Positions 1 through 6,150 of a stretch of 11,352 nt of DNA are shown here, piece after piece. A program made the position numbers and the translations under genes. Origin of the DNA: Dehalococcoidia bacterium (GTDB lineage Bacteria; Chloroflexota; Dehalococcoidia; UBA3495); the NCBI GenBank assembly GCA_028822675.1, contig JAPKDE010000066.1, forward strand, positions 1 to 11,352, written 5' to 3'. The notes beneath the pieces were generated by a model. That model was not told the origin of the DNA and searched no databases. It worked only from the letters and a program-made list of their open reading frames with translations. The number at the start of each line of letters is the position of its first letter. Within the stretch, counting starts at the first letter, position 1.

Positions 1-671
1 ATAACTACGAGAAGAACCCGGACACCGGTCGCCTACACCTGATGAACCCGGAGCAGTTCAAGGCTATGTGCGAGGGCTTGGGTATTGGCGATGATACTTT
101 GGTCATCACTTATGACCACTCCCGAAGCCTGACCGCCGCCAGACTCTGGTGGGCGTTAAACACCTACGGCCACACCAACACCAAGATTCTGAACGGTGGC
201 TGGCGGGCCTGGGTCGCCAATAGCGGAGCCGTGGACTTTGGCCGGGCACTCAAACGCGACGTGACGTTCACTCCCAAACACGACGACTCCAAGCTGGCGA
301 CGGTTGATGACCTGAAACAAGCCTGCCAGGTTGGCGACTCGGTTATCTGGGACGTTCGCAGCGACGGCGAGTGGGACGGCAGCAATAGCCGTGGCAACAA
401 GCGCGTTGGCCATGTCCCCGGCGCGGTGCATCTGGAATGGTTCAACCTGCTGGACTCAGAAACCAACGAGTTCAAACCAGAAGCAGAGATCAAACGCATC
501 CTGACAGAGCACGGTATCACTCCGGACAAGAACGTCTACACTTATTGACAGGGTGGTATTAGAGCGGCGAACAGTCTGTTCGTCATGCAATTGGTCGGCT
601 ACAACAACACCAAAAACTATGACGGTTCTATGGGTGAGTGGGCTAATCTGGAAGACACACCCTTAGAATAA
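1..671 (+). CDS. Thiosulfate sulfurtransferase (two-domain rhodanese), 5'-partial, with in-frame TGA at the catalytic Cys codon
   Basis: Transfers sulfane sulfur from thiosulfate or a similar donor to a thiophilic acceptor through a persulfide on one active-site residue. The frame is open from codon 3-5 and the N-terminus lies outside the window. The first rhodanese domain ends in the typical LNGGWRAW stretch (about 183-218) and has no Cys in its loop, so it is the inactive type. The second domain shows VIWDVRSDGEW (346-378) and GHVPGAVHLEW (409-441), then VYTY (534-545), where the active loop C-Q-G-G-I-R is expected. The Cys codon is TGA (546-548). The frame continues as QGGIRAANSLF and ends normally at YDGSMGEW...DTPLE with TAA (669-671). 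Everything past the TGA matches a rhodanese C-terminus, so the frame beyond it is or recently was coding. Either UGA is read as selenocysteine, with a hairpin at 566-584, or this is a nonsense pseudogene truncated just before its active loop. Confidence 0.85.
566..584 (+). promoter_or_regulatory. SECIS-like hairpin downstream of the in-frame UGA
   Basis: GGCGAACA (566-573) pairs with TGTTCGTC (577-584), eight pairs including one G-U, around the three-base loop GTC (574-576). Twenty-five bases separate the TGA (546-548) from the loop. Bacterial SECIS elements lie just after the UGA inside the coding region, with a small loop carrying a G in its first two positions and the loop roughly 16-37 nt past the UGA. 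All of that holds here, and the E. coli fdhF loop also contains GUC. No bulged U equivalent is obvious. The same bases encode the rhodanese helix after the active loop, so chance pairing is possible. Confidence 0.45.
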
Positions 672-717
672 AACGATGGGTGAGTGGGCCAATCTCAAAG
701 ACACACCTTTAGAGTGA
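630..717 (+). repeat. Tandem partial duplication of the sulfurtransferase 3' end
   Basis: Bases 630-671 encode the final MGEWANLEDTPLE and stop. Bases 676-717 repeat them at a 46-base offset and would read MGEWANLKDTPLE followed by TGA. By eye 36 of 42 bases match, so the copy has diverged. The offset is not a multiple of three and the second copy lies outside the gene. It looks like remnant sequence from a second rhodanese tail. No ribosome-binding site precedes it. Confidence 0.8.
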
Positions 718-772
718 TAATCCGCATCTAAGATGACGGCTGCAACAAGAACTAGTTTGACGAGGAGTTTGA

Positions 773-1063
773 ATGGCAGGGTTTGTGATTGGCCAACTCA
801 AAGAGATTAGCAACCCCGACGCTTTTGGGGTTTATCAGGGTGTGGCCATACCAACAGTGGTCCAATACGGCGGCAAACTGGTGATGAACAGCAAAAAGGT
901 AGAAGCCGCAAATGGCGGCTGGTCTTCCGCTGCGGTGGTTGTGATCGAATTTGAAAACGTTGAGCAGGCCCGTAAGTGGTACCACTCTCCAGGGTATCAA
1001 GCCGTGGTCGGACAGCGGTTCGACTCCGCCGACAGCGCCGTGATTATTATTGACGGCGATTAG
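773..1063 (+). CDS. DUF1330 family protein
   Basis: A 96-residue protein of the DUF1330 family, small dimeric alpha/beta-barrel (ferredoxin-like) proteins of unknown activity. Family features seen: an N-terminal beta strand (FVIGQLKEI), an Y-x-x-V-A-I-P-T-V helix, the GGKLV strand, and the diagnostic VVVIEFENVEQARKWYHSP...YQAVV motif in the C-terminal half. Length fits the family (about 95-100). The start is well supported by GAGGAG at 762-767, five bases before ATG. It lies about 100 bp after the sulfurtransferase with no visible terminator between, so co-transcription is likely. A second, partial DUF1330 sequence follows its TAG stop in the same reading frame. Biological role unknown. Confidence 0.9.
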   Translation: MAGFVIGQLKEISNPDAFGVYQGVAIPTVVQYGGKLVMNSKKVEAANGGWSSAAVVVIEFENVEQARKWYHSPGYQAVVGQRFDSADSAVIIIDGD

Positions 1064-1282
1064 GGCAGGGACCAAGCGTTAGCAGACCTAGATACACGAG
1101 CCAGCACAAATCCAGAAGTAGAAAAGGGTGACGGTGACTTCGAACCGATGGCCATCGTGATGATTGAATTCGAGAGTGGCGAACAATCCCGCAAATGGTA
1201 CAACTCCCCGGAGTACCAAGTGGTGGTTGGTCAACGCATTTCGTCCACAGACAGCAACATTGTATTCATTGACGTCGACTAG
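1064..1282 (+). pseudogene. DUF1330 remnant (C-terminal half only)
   Basis: After the TAG (1061-1063) of the intact DUF1330 gene the same frame stays open to TAG at 1280-1282. From about 1136 it reads a second DUF1330 C-terminus, including MIEFES, KWYNSPEY and VVVGQR. Over the last 49 residues 28 match the intact copy, counted by eye. The N-terminal half is missing: residues before GDFEP have no family resemblance apart from a short PEVEKG stretch. The only ATG (1148) has no ribosome-binding site. Best read as an old, diverged tandem paralogue that lost its 5' half. Readthrough of the TAG would give a fused product, but nothing suggests this happens. Confidence 0.75.
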
Positions 1283-1316
1283 AACGTCAACTAGCCTGTA
1301 GGGGAAATCCCCCCAA

Positions 1317-1341
1317 CCCCCTTTACGAAAGGGGGGCTTTT
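1317..1341 (+). terminator. Rho-independent terminator after the DUF1330 region
   Basis: CCCCCTTT (1317-1324) and AAAGGGGG (1328-1335) form an eight-pair stem with loop ACG, followed by GCTTTT. It is correctly placed and oriented to end transcripts of the plus-strand genes. Confidence 0.8.
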
Positions 1342-1352
1342 GAGTAGCAATG

Positions 1353-1390
1353 AAAAAGGGCGTTCCAGTGATTACTGGGACGCCCTTTTT
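1353..1390. terminator. Bidirectional terminator between converging genes
   Basis: Arms 1353-1369 and 1374-1390 pair over 17 positions with one T-G wobble and a four-base loop (GATT). The stem is flanked by A5 on the left and T5 on the right, so it can work on both strands. It sits three bases beyond the stop of the minus-strand pgi and is the likely end of that transcript as well as a backup for the plus-strand genes. Confidence 0.9.
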
Positions 1391-1392
1391 GT

Positions 1393-2112
1393 TTAGCTCA
1401 GCTCCTTAACCATGTTTTTTATGGCCGATGCTAGGTCAGCACCGGCGTCCATTCGTATGGCCCGACGTTCTGATGCCCGCAGAGCTTGCAAATCGCCCAA
1501 CGCTTGGGCGTCGGCCAACACCTCAAAGCTGTACGGAGTGCCGGCGATTGGTAGGCTTTGGGAATGTTCCTCTGTTATCTGCAGGAACAGGCCTGAAGCG
1601 GGGCCGCCTTTGTGTTGCTGGCCGGTGGAGTGCAAGAAACGGGGCCCGTAACCCATGGTGGTAGCAATGCCGAATTTTTCTGTCACCCGACGGCGCAGGT
1701 CATCCAAAGCCTGGTCGACTTCAGGTGATTGCGTTATGTAGGCCATGATTGCCAGGTAATCCCCCGGCCCGACCATCGCCAGCAGTTGGCTGATCGCACC
1801 GGCTTCTTCCATGTCTGGCAGGGTCCCAGAAGTTCCAAACTGGGCCAGCACACTTTCCGTCATGTCTTTGGCGGCCTGAACGTTGGGCTGGTCAAAAGGG
1901 TTTATGCCGATAATCGACCCGGCAATGGACGTTGCCATCTCCCAGCGGAAGAACTCCGCGCCAACATCATAGCTATCCGCCAGGTCCAGGCGGACCACCG
2001 GTTGTCCCGATAGTTCGATCGCCTGCACAGAGTCGTCTGTCGGCCCGTTCTCGTCGCCGTCCAATCTCAGGTACACGAATAGCCGGTCGTCGCCGTAGTG
2101 TTCTGGACTCAC
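1393..2112 (-). pseudogene. pgi: Phosphoglucose isomerase, C-terminal part (3' fragment of frameshifted gene)
   Basis: A 239-residue segment continuing the phosphoglucose isomerase begun at 2999. The frame is open upstream of the annotated GTG, where it reads VVPVAGEPL, the expected continuation of the ESTGKGGIG of the N-terminal fragment. It then has HYGDDRLFVYLRLDGDE, the GINPFDQPNVQAAK strand, and GYGPRFLHSTGQQHKGG carrying the family's catalytic His region, matching the isomerase half of transaldolase-phosphoglucose isomerase type enzymes. A GTG at 2112-2110 overlaps the TGA of the upstream fragment as GTGA, and GGAG (2124-2121) lies eight bases before it. Reinitiation as a separate polypeptide is therefore conceivable. 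More simply, it is the tail of a gene broken by a five-base templated insertion. Confidence 0.85.
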
Positions 2113-2999
2113 CAGCGGTTCTCCGGCAACCGGAACAACTCATCGCCGATGCCCCCTTTGCCAGTGCTCTCGGCGATGAGTTGTTCCGCCCACAGCCCAA
2201 AGCTGCTGATGGCCGGGGATGTCACCAACGTCAGCTTGTCCCGCCCTTTTTGCGAGAGAACACCCATCACAGCGCCTAAGAGGGCTCCGGGGTTTTCGCT
2301 GGCCGGTATCTCAGGGCTGGTTTGGTTTCGCATCCCATCGGCGCGATCTAATAGCCTCAACACGTCCAGGCCAATAATCGCCGCTGGGACCAGTCCAAAA
2401 TAAGACAGCACCGAGTAGCGACCGCCCAGGTCAGTGGGATTCAAGAAGACGCGCCGGAAACCCTGCTCCGCACCCAGTTTAGCCAGTGAAGTGCCAGGGT
2501 CGGTCACGGCAATGAAATGCTGGCCTGCCGTATCACGACCGACAGCCTGCTCCACCAGGTCTCTGAAATAGGCGTAGAACATGTTCGGTTCGGTGGTGGA
2601 ACCAGACTTGGAGGATACTAGAAAGATGGTTTGGGCTGGGTCTATGGCGTCAGTTACGGACTGGACCCAGGCTGGAACGGTGGAGTCGAGGACTATCAGT
2701 TCGGGAAACCCAGGAGCGCTGCCGAAGGTCTGCCTAAGAACCTCCGGGCCAAGGCTGCTGCCGCCCATCCCCAACAGGACGAAGTGTTTGAAGCCGGCGT
2801 CTGGTACTTCTTCAGCAAAGCTAGTAAGTTCTGACGTATGCTCCCGAATAAAATCAGTGACGGTCAGCCACTCCAAACGGTCGGCAATCTCTGTGGGGTC
2901 GGGCTTCCAGACCGTGTGGTCGCCACTCCAAATCCGAGAGACGACTTGGTTTTGTTCAAGATCAGCCAAGGCCAACGCGATCTCTGAGTATTGCAGCAT
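2109..2999 (-). pseudogene. pgi: Phosphoglucose isomerase, N-terminal part (5' fragment of frameshifted gene)
   Basis: Interconverts glucose 6-phosphate and fructose 6-phosphate. The fragment carries the SIS fold: LLGMGGSSLGPEV (sugar-phosphate loop), SSKSGSTTEP, the TDPGTSLAKL strand, and AEQLIAESTGK with the catalytic Glu. The true start is ATG 2999-2997, preceded by AAGGAGGA (3012-3005) five bases away; a longer reading to 3041 lacks such a site. The frame derails after GKGGIG into DELFRLPENRW and TGA (2111-2109). Without the rest, the protein lacks the second half of the active site. No transaldolase domain precedes it. The frameshift lies in a perfect inverted repeat (2131-2188). Confidence 0.85.
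2131..2188. repeat. 19-bp perfect inverted repeat at the pgi frameshift
   Basis: CGGAACAACTCATCGCCGA (2131-2149) and its exact reverse complement (2170-2188) flank a 20-base spacer. On the coding strand the first arm encodes native AEQLIAES. The second arm lies exactly where the frame is lost. Removing GATGA from the second arm restores GGIG-VVPVAGEP and leaves a 5+9 bp imperfect palindrome whose first arm has the bulge TCATC, the complement of the inserted bases. Confidence 0.95.
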
Positions 3000-3092
3000 G
3001 CAAATCCTCCTTCGTGGGGCTTGGTTAGCCCAGAACCGCATTTCTTTTGATGCTTGCTACCCCGTCTGGATGCCGGTCAGAAAATAACCAGA

Positions 3093-3263
3093 TCAGAATA
3101 AGAAGTTGATTGGCCCCGCAATAAACCGCCAGACGAACTCCCACTTGCCCACTGGTATGTCGTCCGGCTCGGTGAAGAACCACATCAAGGTGAAGAAGAG
3201 CCAAATGCCCGACCCTGGAAAGCCCAAGCAGCCGCAGCCTTTCTTATTATTCCAGAACTGCAT
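3093..3263 (-). CDS. Small Cys-Gly-rich single-pass membrane protein, 56 aa
   Basis: Unrecognised. The ATG (3263-3261) lies six bases after the TGA of the acyl-CoA dehydrogenase, so the two are almost certainly co-transcribed and translationally close. The peptide starts MQFWNNKKGCGCLGF, then a hydrophobic helix IWLFFTLMWFF (residues 20-30), then an acidic/polar stretch TEPDDIP and an aromatic tail WEFVWRFIAG, ending PINFLF with TGA. Basic residues before the helix suggest the N-terminus stays inside. The two cysteines in GCGC could bind metal or be lipid-modified. There is no strong Shine-Dalgarno (only GATCGCAG), consistent with coupling to the upstream gene. The compact layout and membrane-like composition argue for a real gene; no family can be named. 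Confidence 0.6.
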   Translation of the reverse strand: MQFWNNKKGCGCLGFPGSGIWLFFTLMWFFTEPDDIPVGKWEFVWRFIAGPINFLF

Positions 3264-3269
3264 CTGCGA

Positions 3270-4406
3270 TCAGTCTTTAAGAATCTGCCTGGCGATGGTC
3301 TGCCGCTGAATCTCAGATGTGCCTTCATAGATGGTCAGAGCTCGGACTTCGCGGTAGAGACGTTCAACTCGGTTGCCCCGTTCTAGTCCTGCGCCACCAT
3401 GTATCTGCACCGCTTCGTGGATGATGCGGGTTGCGGCCTCCGTGCCAAACAACTTGGCGAAAGACGCCTCTTTAATAACCGACTCTTGGCCCGAGTCCTT
3501 GAGCCAAGCTGCTCGCTGGGCCAGCAGACGCGCTGCATCCAGTGAGACTGCCATGTCGGCCAGCTTGAACTGGGTGGCCTGAAAATCAGCAAGGCTCTGG
3601 CCAAACATTTGCCGGTTCTTGGCGTAATCAATGGACGCTTCGTAAGCCGCTTGGGCCATGCCGATGGCCGCCGCTGCCACGGTGGTTCGGAAGGTATCTA
3701 GGGTGCCCATGGCCAATCGCAGACCGCGCCCTCGCTCTCCAAGCAGGTTTGCTTGGGGAACATGGCAATCAACCCACTTGGGCTCGCCAATCGGGTGTGC
3801 TGCCATCAGGTCCATGCGCTTGGAGTCATCAAAGCCCGGGGTTCCGGCCTCAACCACAAACACGGAGATACCCCGGCTGCCCTGGTCCGGCTCGGTCTGA
3901 GCGAACACGGTGTAGGTGCTGGCGTCGCCGGCCTGGCTGATGAACTTCTTCTCGCCGTTCAAGACCCAATCGTCGCCGTCCAACTTAGCCTCAGTCTTCA
4001 TGCTGATGACATCGGAGCCGGCATGGGGTTCGGTCAAGGCAAAGGCGGCGATGCTCTCGCCCCTGGCTATGGGTGGCAGGTATTTGGCCTTCTGCTCGTC
4101 GGTGCCGCCCAGGGTTATGGGATAGCTGCCCAGACCCTGCATGATGAAGTTGGTGTCGGCCTGGCAGGAAACCCTGGCCAACTCTTCGCGGATGATGCAC
4201 AGGTCCATAACCCGCACACCAACCCCGCCGTACTCCTCAGGCACGCAGTACTTGAGCAAGCCCTCATTGGCCAAGATGGCCATCAGCCCGGCATGGACTG
4301 TTGGCGACTCATCCGCTTCTTCAGCAATGGGGGCAATCTTCTCTTCAGCGATCTGCCGCACCCATTGCTGCAGCTCAAGCTGTTTCGGCGTAAATGCGAA
4401 GTCCAT
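3270..4406 (-). CDS. Acyl-CoA dehydrogenase
   Basis: FAD-dependent alpha,beta-dehydrogenation of an acyl-CoA thioester, passing electrons to electron-transfer flavoprotein; cytoplasmic, fatty-acid or branched-chain catabolism. At 378 residues it is full length. The N-terminal helical domain covers residues 1-115 and the middle beta domain starts with FALTEPHAGSDV (122-133), the first family signature. The C-terminal helical domain includes YAKNRQMFGQSLADFQ and QIHGGAG (334-340), and ends in LTIYEGTSEIQR, whose Glu361 is in the usual catalytic-base position. The substrate cannot be read from sequence. The start is supported by GGAGAGA just before ATG. A promoter-like pair lies at 4449-4476. 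A 56-residue membrane protein gene follows six bases downstream. Confidence 0.95.
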   Translation of the reverse strand: MDFAFTPKQLELQQWVRQIAEEKIAPIAEEADESPTVHAGLMAILANEGLLKYCVPEEYGGVGVRVMDLCIIREELARVSCQADTNFIMQGLGSYPITLGGTDEQKAKYLPPIARGESIAAFALTEPHAGSDVISMKTEAKLDGDDWVLNGEKKFISQAGDASTYTVFAQTEPDQGSRGISVFVVEAGTPGFDDSKRMDLMAAHPIGEPKWVDCHVPQANLLGERGRGLRLAMGTLDTFRTTVAAAAIGMAQAAYEASIDYAKNRQMFGQSLADFQATQFKLADMAVSLDAARLLAQRAAWLKDSGQESVIKEASFAKLFGTEAATRIIHEAVQIHGGAGLERGNRVERLYREVRALTIYEGTSEIQRQTIARQILKD

Positions 4407-4424
4407 GTTCTCTCCGGTGTCTAT

Positions 4425-4448
4425 GACGTTTGGGCGGACGTTTGGGCG
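4425..4448. repeat. 12-bp perfect tandem duplication in the acyl-CoA dehydrogenase leader
   Basis: GACGTTTGGGCG occurs twice head to tail (4425-4436 and 4437-4448), between the putative promoter and the ribosome-binding site. It lengthens the 5' untranslated region without touching either. A recent slippage duplication is the simplest reading. Confidence 0.9.
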
Positions 4449-4476
4449 ATAATAGCAGGTTTATGCCAAGCGTCAA
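4449..4476 (-). promoter_or_regulatory. Sigma-70-like promoter for the acyl-CoA dehydrogenase
   Basis: On the minus strand TTGACG (4476-4471) and TATTAT (4454-4449) are separated by 16 bases, with an A/T-rich part in between. The -10 ends 42 bases before the ATG at 4406, which leaves a short leader containing the 12-bp tandem repeat. Good consensus match; not experimentally known. Confidence 0.55.
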
Positions 4477-4506
4477 AGAACCGCACAGCGGGGCTAAGAG
4501 GCGAAT

Positions 4507-4908
4507 CTACGCGGCCAATTTGTGCTTGGATAGCTCGCCGAGGTAGGCCCGCAGGAAGGCGGCAATGGGGACAATCCGGCCGGGCTCTTGCCTGGGGTAG
4601 ACCTCTTCAGGCTTTCCAGCCTCCAGGTTTATGATAATCAATGCAGGCACATTCTTGCCAAACGACGTGCCGCTAATCCTACGACTGCCAAACACCTGAC
4701 GAATGCGATATTTTTTGATTACGGAGACGCCGACCGCGTCCAAATAGGCGTCGGTACGCTCTTTCTCAGTCAGTTCGGCAACGTCGACCATCTCAACCGG
4801 CACGCCCGGCATGTCCAGCTCTTCCAGCAGCCTGGTTACGTCGGCTACACCTTCATTGGTCGGTATCAAAGATGGATCGGTCCCGGTCGAATAATAAAAT
4901 TTCAGCAT
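4507..4908 (-). CDS. Conserved-looking hypothetical protein, 133 aa
   Basis: No family recognised with confidence. The start ATG is preceded by AGGAG nine to ten bases upstream. The protein begins with a beta strand (MLKFYYSTGTD), then a helix (VTRLLEELDM), a second strand (VPVEMVDVAEL), a charged helix (LTEKERTDAYLDAVGV), a basic stretch (IKKYRIRQVFGSRR) and VPALIIINLE. It ends with a C-terminal helix (IVPIAAFLRAYLGEL). This beta-alpha-beta plan with V-P before a strand resembles thioredoxin-like folds, but there is no CXXC, so this is only a structural guess. No signal peptide or membrane helix. It lies 125 bp downstream of the SDR gene on the same strand; the acyl-CoA dehydrogenase after it has its own promoter-like site. 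Confidence 0.75.
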   Translation of the reverse strand: MLKFYYSTGTDPSLIPTNEGVADVTRLLEELDMPGVPVEMVDVAELTEKERTDAYLDAVGVSVIKKYRIRQVFGSRRISGTSFGKNVPALIIINLEAGKPEEVYPRQEPGRIVPIAAFLRAYLGELSKHKLAA

Positions 4909-5033
4909 TGTTCTAGGCTCCTAAGCTCCGGGGCACCGCACCACATTCCCTACCACTCCTCCCACACTGTATCCCCGCGCATAGACAAGAGCTAGCCGGA
5001 CGTCAGCCGCCGAGCCGGATCAATCAACTGTGG

Positions 5034-5819
5034 TTACAGGTCCAGTCTCCGGACCAATTCTTCTGCGGTTACCAAAGCCCCGGTCAGCCCTCTGGCGTCT
5101 TGATCCGCCAGGTATTTGGCGGCCTTAACCATGTCGCTTGAGGTCGCCCAGGTGGACACGTCCGCATCTGGTCGCTGGGCCAAGAAGCCCTCGGTGATCA
5201 CCGGACGCAGCGGCCGCAGCACGTTGACGGCGATGTTGTGCGGGCCTAGCTCCATGGCCAGCCCCCAACTGAGTCGCTCCAAGCCAACTTTGGCTGCGCC
5301 GTAGTTCTGCCCGATCAGAGCAATCTCTTCGCTATCCGCCGAGAGTGTCGAGGAAAATATATTGTTGGCGGCATGGGAGGATATGTTAATGATGCTGCCA
5401 CCGCCCTGCTCAATCATGATGGGCACCACCGCTTTGCAGGCGATGAACGGCGCGCGCAGGTCAATGGACATGACCAAGTCCCACTCTTTGATGGTCATCT
5501 CCAAGAAGGGAGTGTAACTGCCGATGGCGGCATTGTTGATTAGGATATCAACGCCCCCGTACTCATCTAGGGTGCGGTCCACCAGATGGCGAATGCTGTC
5601 CTCTTCTCGCACGTTGGTTGCCACCGCCAACGCCTTGCCGCCAGCGTCTTCAATCTCACCCACAGTGGAGTGGATGGTGCCCGGCAGCATGGGCCGCGAC
5701 TCCTCGGAACGGGCGGCTACAATCACCATAGCCCCTTCCGCAGCCAGACCCATGGCCATGGCTTTGCCGATGCCTCTGCTGGCTCCGGTTACTATTGCTA
5801 TTTTGCCTTCTAGGCTCAT
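5034..5819 (-). CDS. Short-chain dehydrogenase/reductase (SDR), classical type
   Basis: NAD(P)-dependent oxidoreductase of unknown substrate, 261 residues from the chosen start. The Rossmann cofactor loop is TGASRGIG (11-18); NNAAIG (95-100) stabilises the central sheet. The catalytic triad is visible as Ser in IINISS (Ser147/148), Tyr173 and Lys177 in NYGAAK. The residue pair AAR after the second strand (36-38) leans towards NADP(H) because of the Arg, but this is weak. The start at 5819 is preferred over an open extension to 5879 because GGAGAGA precedes it at ribosome-binding distance, the product begins right at the first strand (MSLEGKIAIV), and a promoter-like pair overlaps the extension. 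The segment after the Ser loop (SSTLSADSEE) may be a substrate-lid insertion. Confidence 0.93.
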   Translation of the reverse strand: MSLEGKIAIVTGASRGIGKAMAMGLAAEGAMVIVAARSEESRPMLPGTIHSTVGEIEDAGGKALAVATNVREEDSIRHLVDRTLDEYGGVDILINNAAIGSYTPFLEMTIKEWDLVMSIDLRAPFIACKAVVPIMIEQGGGSIINISSHAANNIFSSTLSADSEEIALIGQNYGAAKVGLERLSWGLAMELGPHNIAVNVLRPLRPVITEGFLAQRPDADVSTWATSSDMVKAAKYLADQDARGLTGALVTAEELVRRLDL

Positions 5820-5850
5820 TGAAACGTCTCTCCGTACAGTCCACGCCATT

Positions 5851-5879
5851 ATTATCCAGATGGCGCGACTAGCTAGCAA
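5851..5879 (-). promoter_or_regulatory. Sigma-70-like promoter for the SDR gene
   Basis: On the minus strand TTGCTA (5879-5874) and GATAAT (5856-5851) are 17 bases apart. The -10 ends 32 bases before the chosen ATG at 5819, leaving a short leader with GGAGAGA. This also supports the shorter start of the SDR. Confidence 0.45.
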
Positions 5880-6150
5880 TTTACGGCCCTAAGGTTTGTT
5901 GGTCAAGTTGTGGCTTAACACACACGATAAAACTGCCTTTGATTACCCGAACGTGAACCCGGCTTCGGCGCAATGGCTTTCCTTGCTATGGCGCGTCTAA
6001 TAAGCGTTAAAAGCGGCCCAATTGACTGTAATTTCAGTTTCAAGTAAATTACATCGTCTTGTTCGCGCTCGCCGATTTGGAGAGCCGCAGTCGAATTAAT
6101 CGCTATGATTCAAAGCTGAGATTAGCCGTTAACAAAGTCAATAATCTCCC
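5880..6150. other. Divergent intergenic region
   Basis: No open frame with family resemblance on either strand. It separates the minus-strand SDR from the plus-strand Cache/channel gene and holds a plausible plus-strand promoter at 6022-6050. Otherwise it shows only a short CTCCCTTGGGAG palindrome near 6145-6156, overlapping the presumed start of the next gene. Confidence 0.6.
6022..6050 (+). promoter_or_regulatory. Sigma-70-like promoter upstream of the Cache/channel gene
   Basis: TTGACT (6022-6027) and TAAATT (6045-6050) are exactly 17 bases apart in A/T-rich sequence, about 100 bases before the presumed start. Good -35, moderate -10. Confidence 0.45.

Noticed and set aside
1061..1282. Pyrrolysine-type or other readthrough of TAG joining the two DUF1330 segments
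   Set aside because: The TAG falls at the natural end of the first domain, and the second segment lacks its N-terminal half. A duplication remnant is simpler.
2109..2188. Programmed ribosomal frameshift or translational hop in pgi
   Set aside because: No slippery heptamer is visible at the switch, and the exact complement relation of the five extra bases points to mutation. It is kept only as a remote alternative.
1412..5892. Many long open frames on the plus strand opposite pgi, acyl-CoA dehydrogenase and SDR
   Set aside because: They lack ribosome-binding sites and family motifs and mirror well-supported minus-strand genes, so they are coding shadows.
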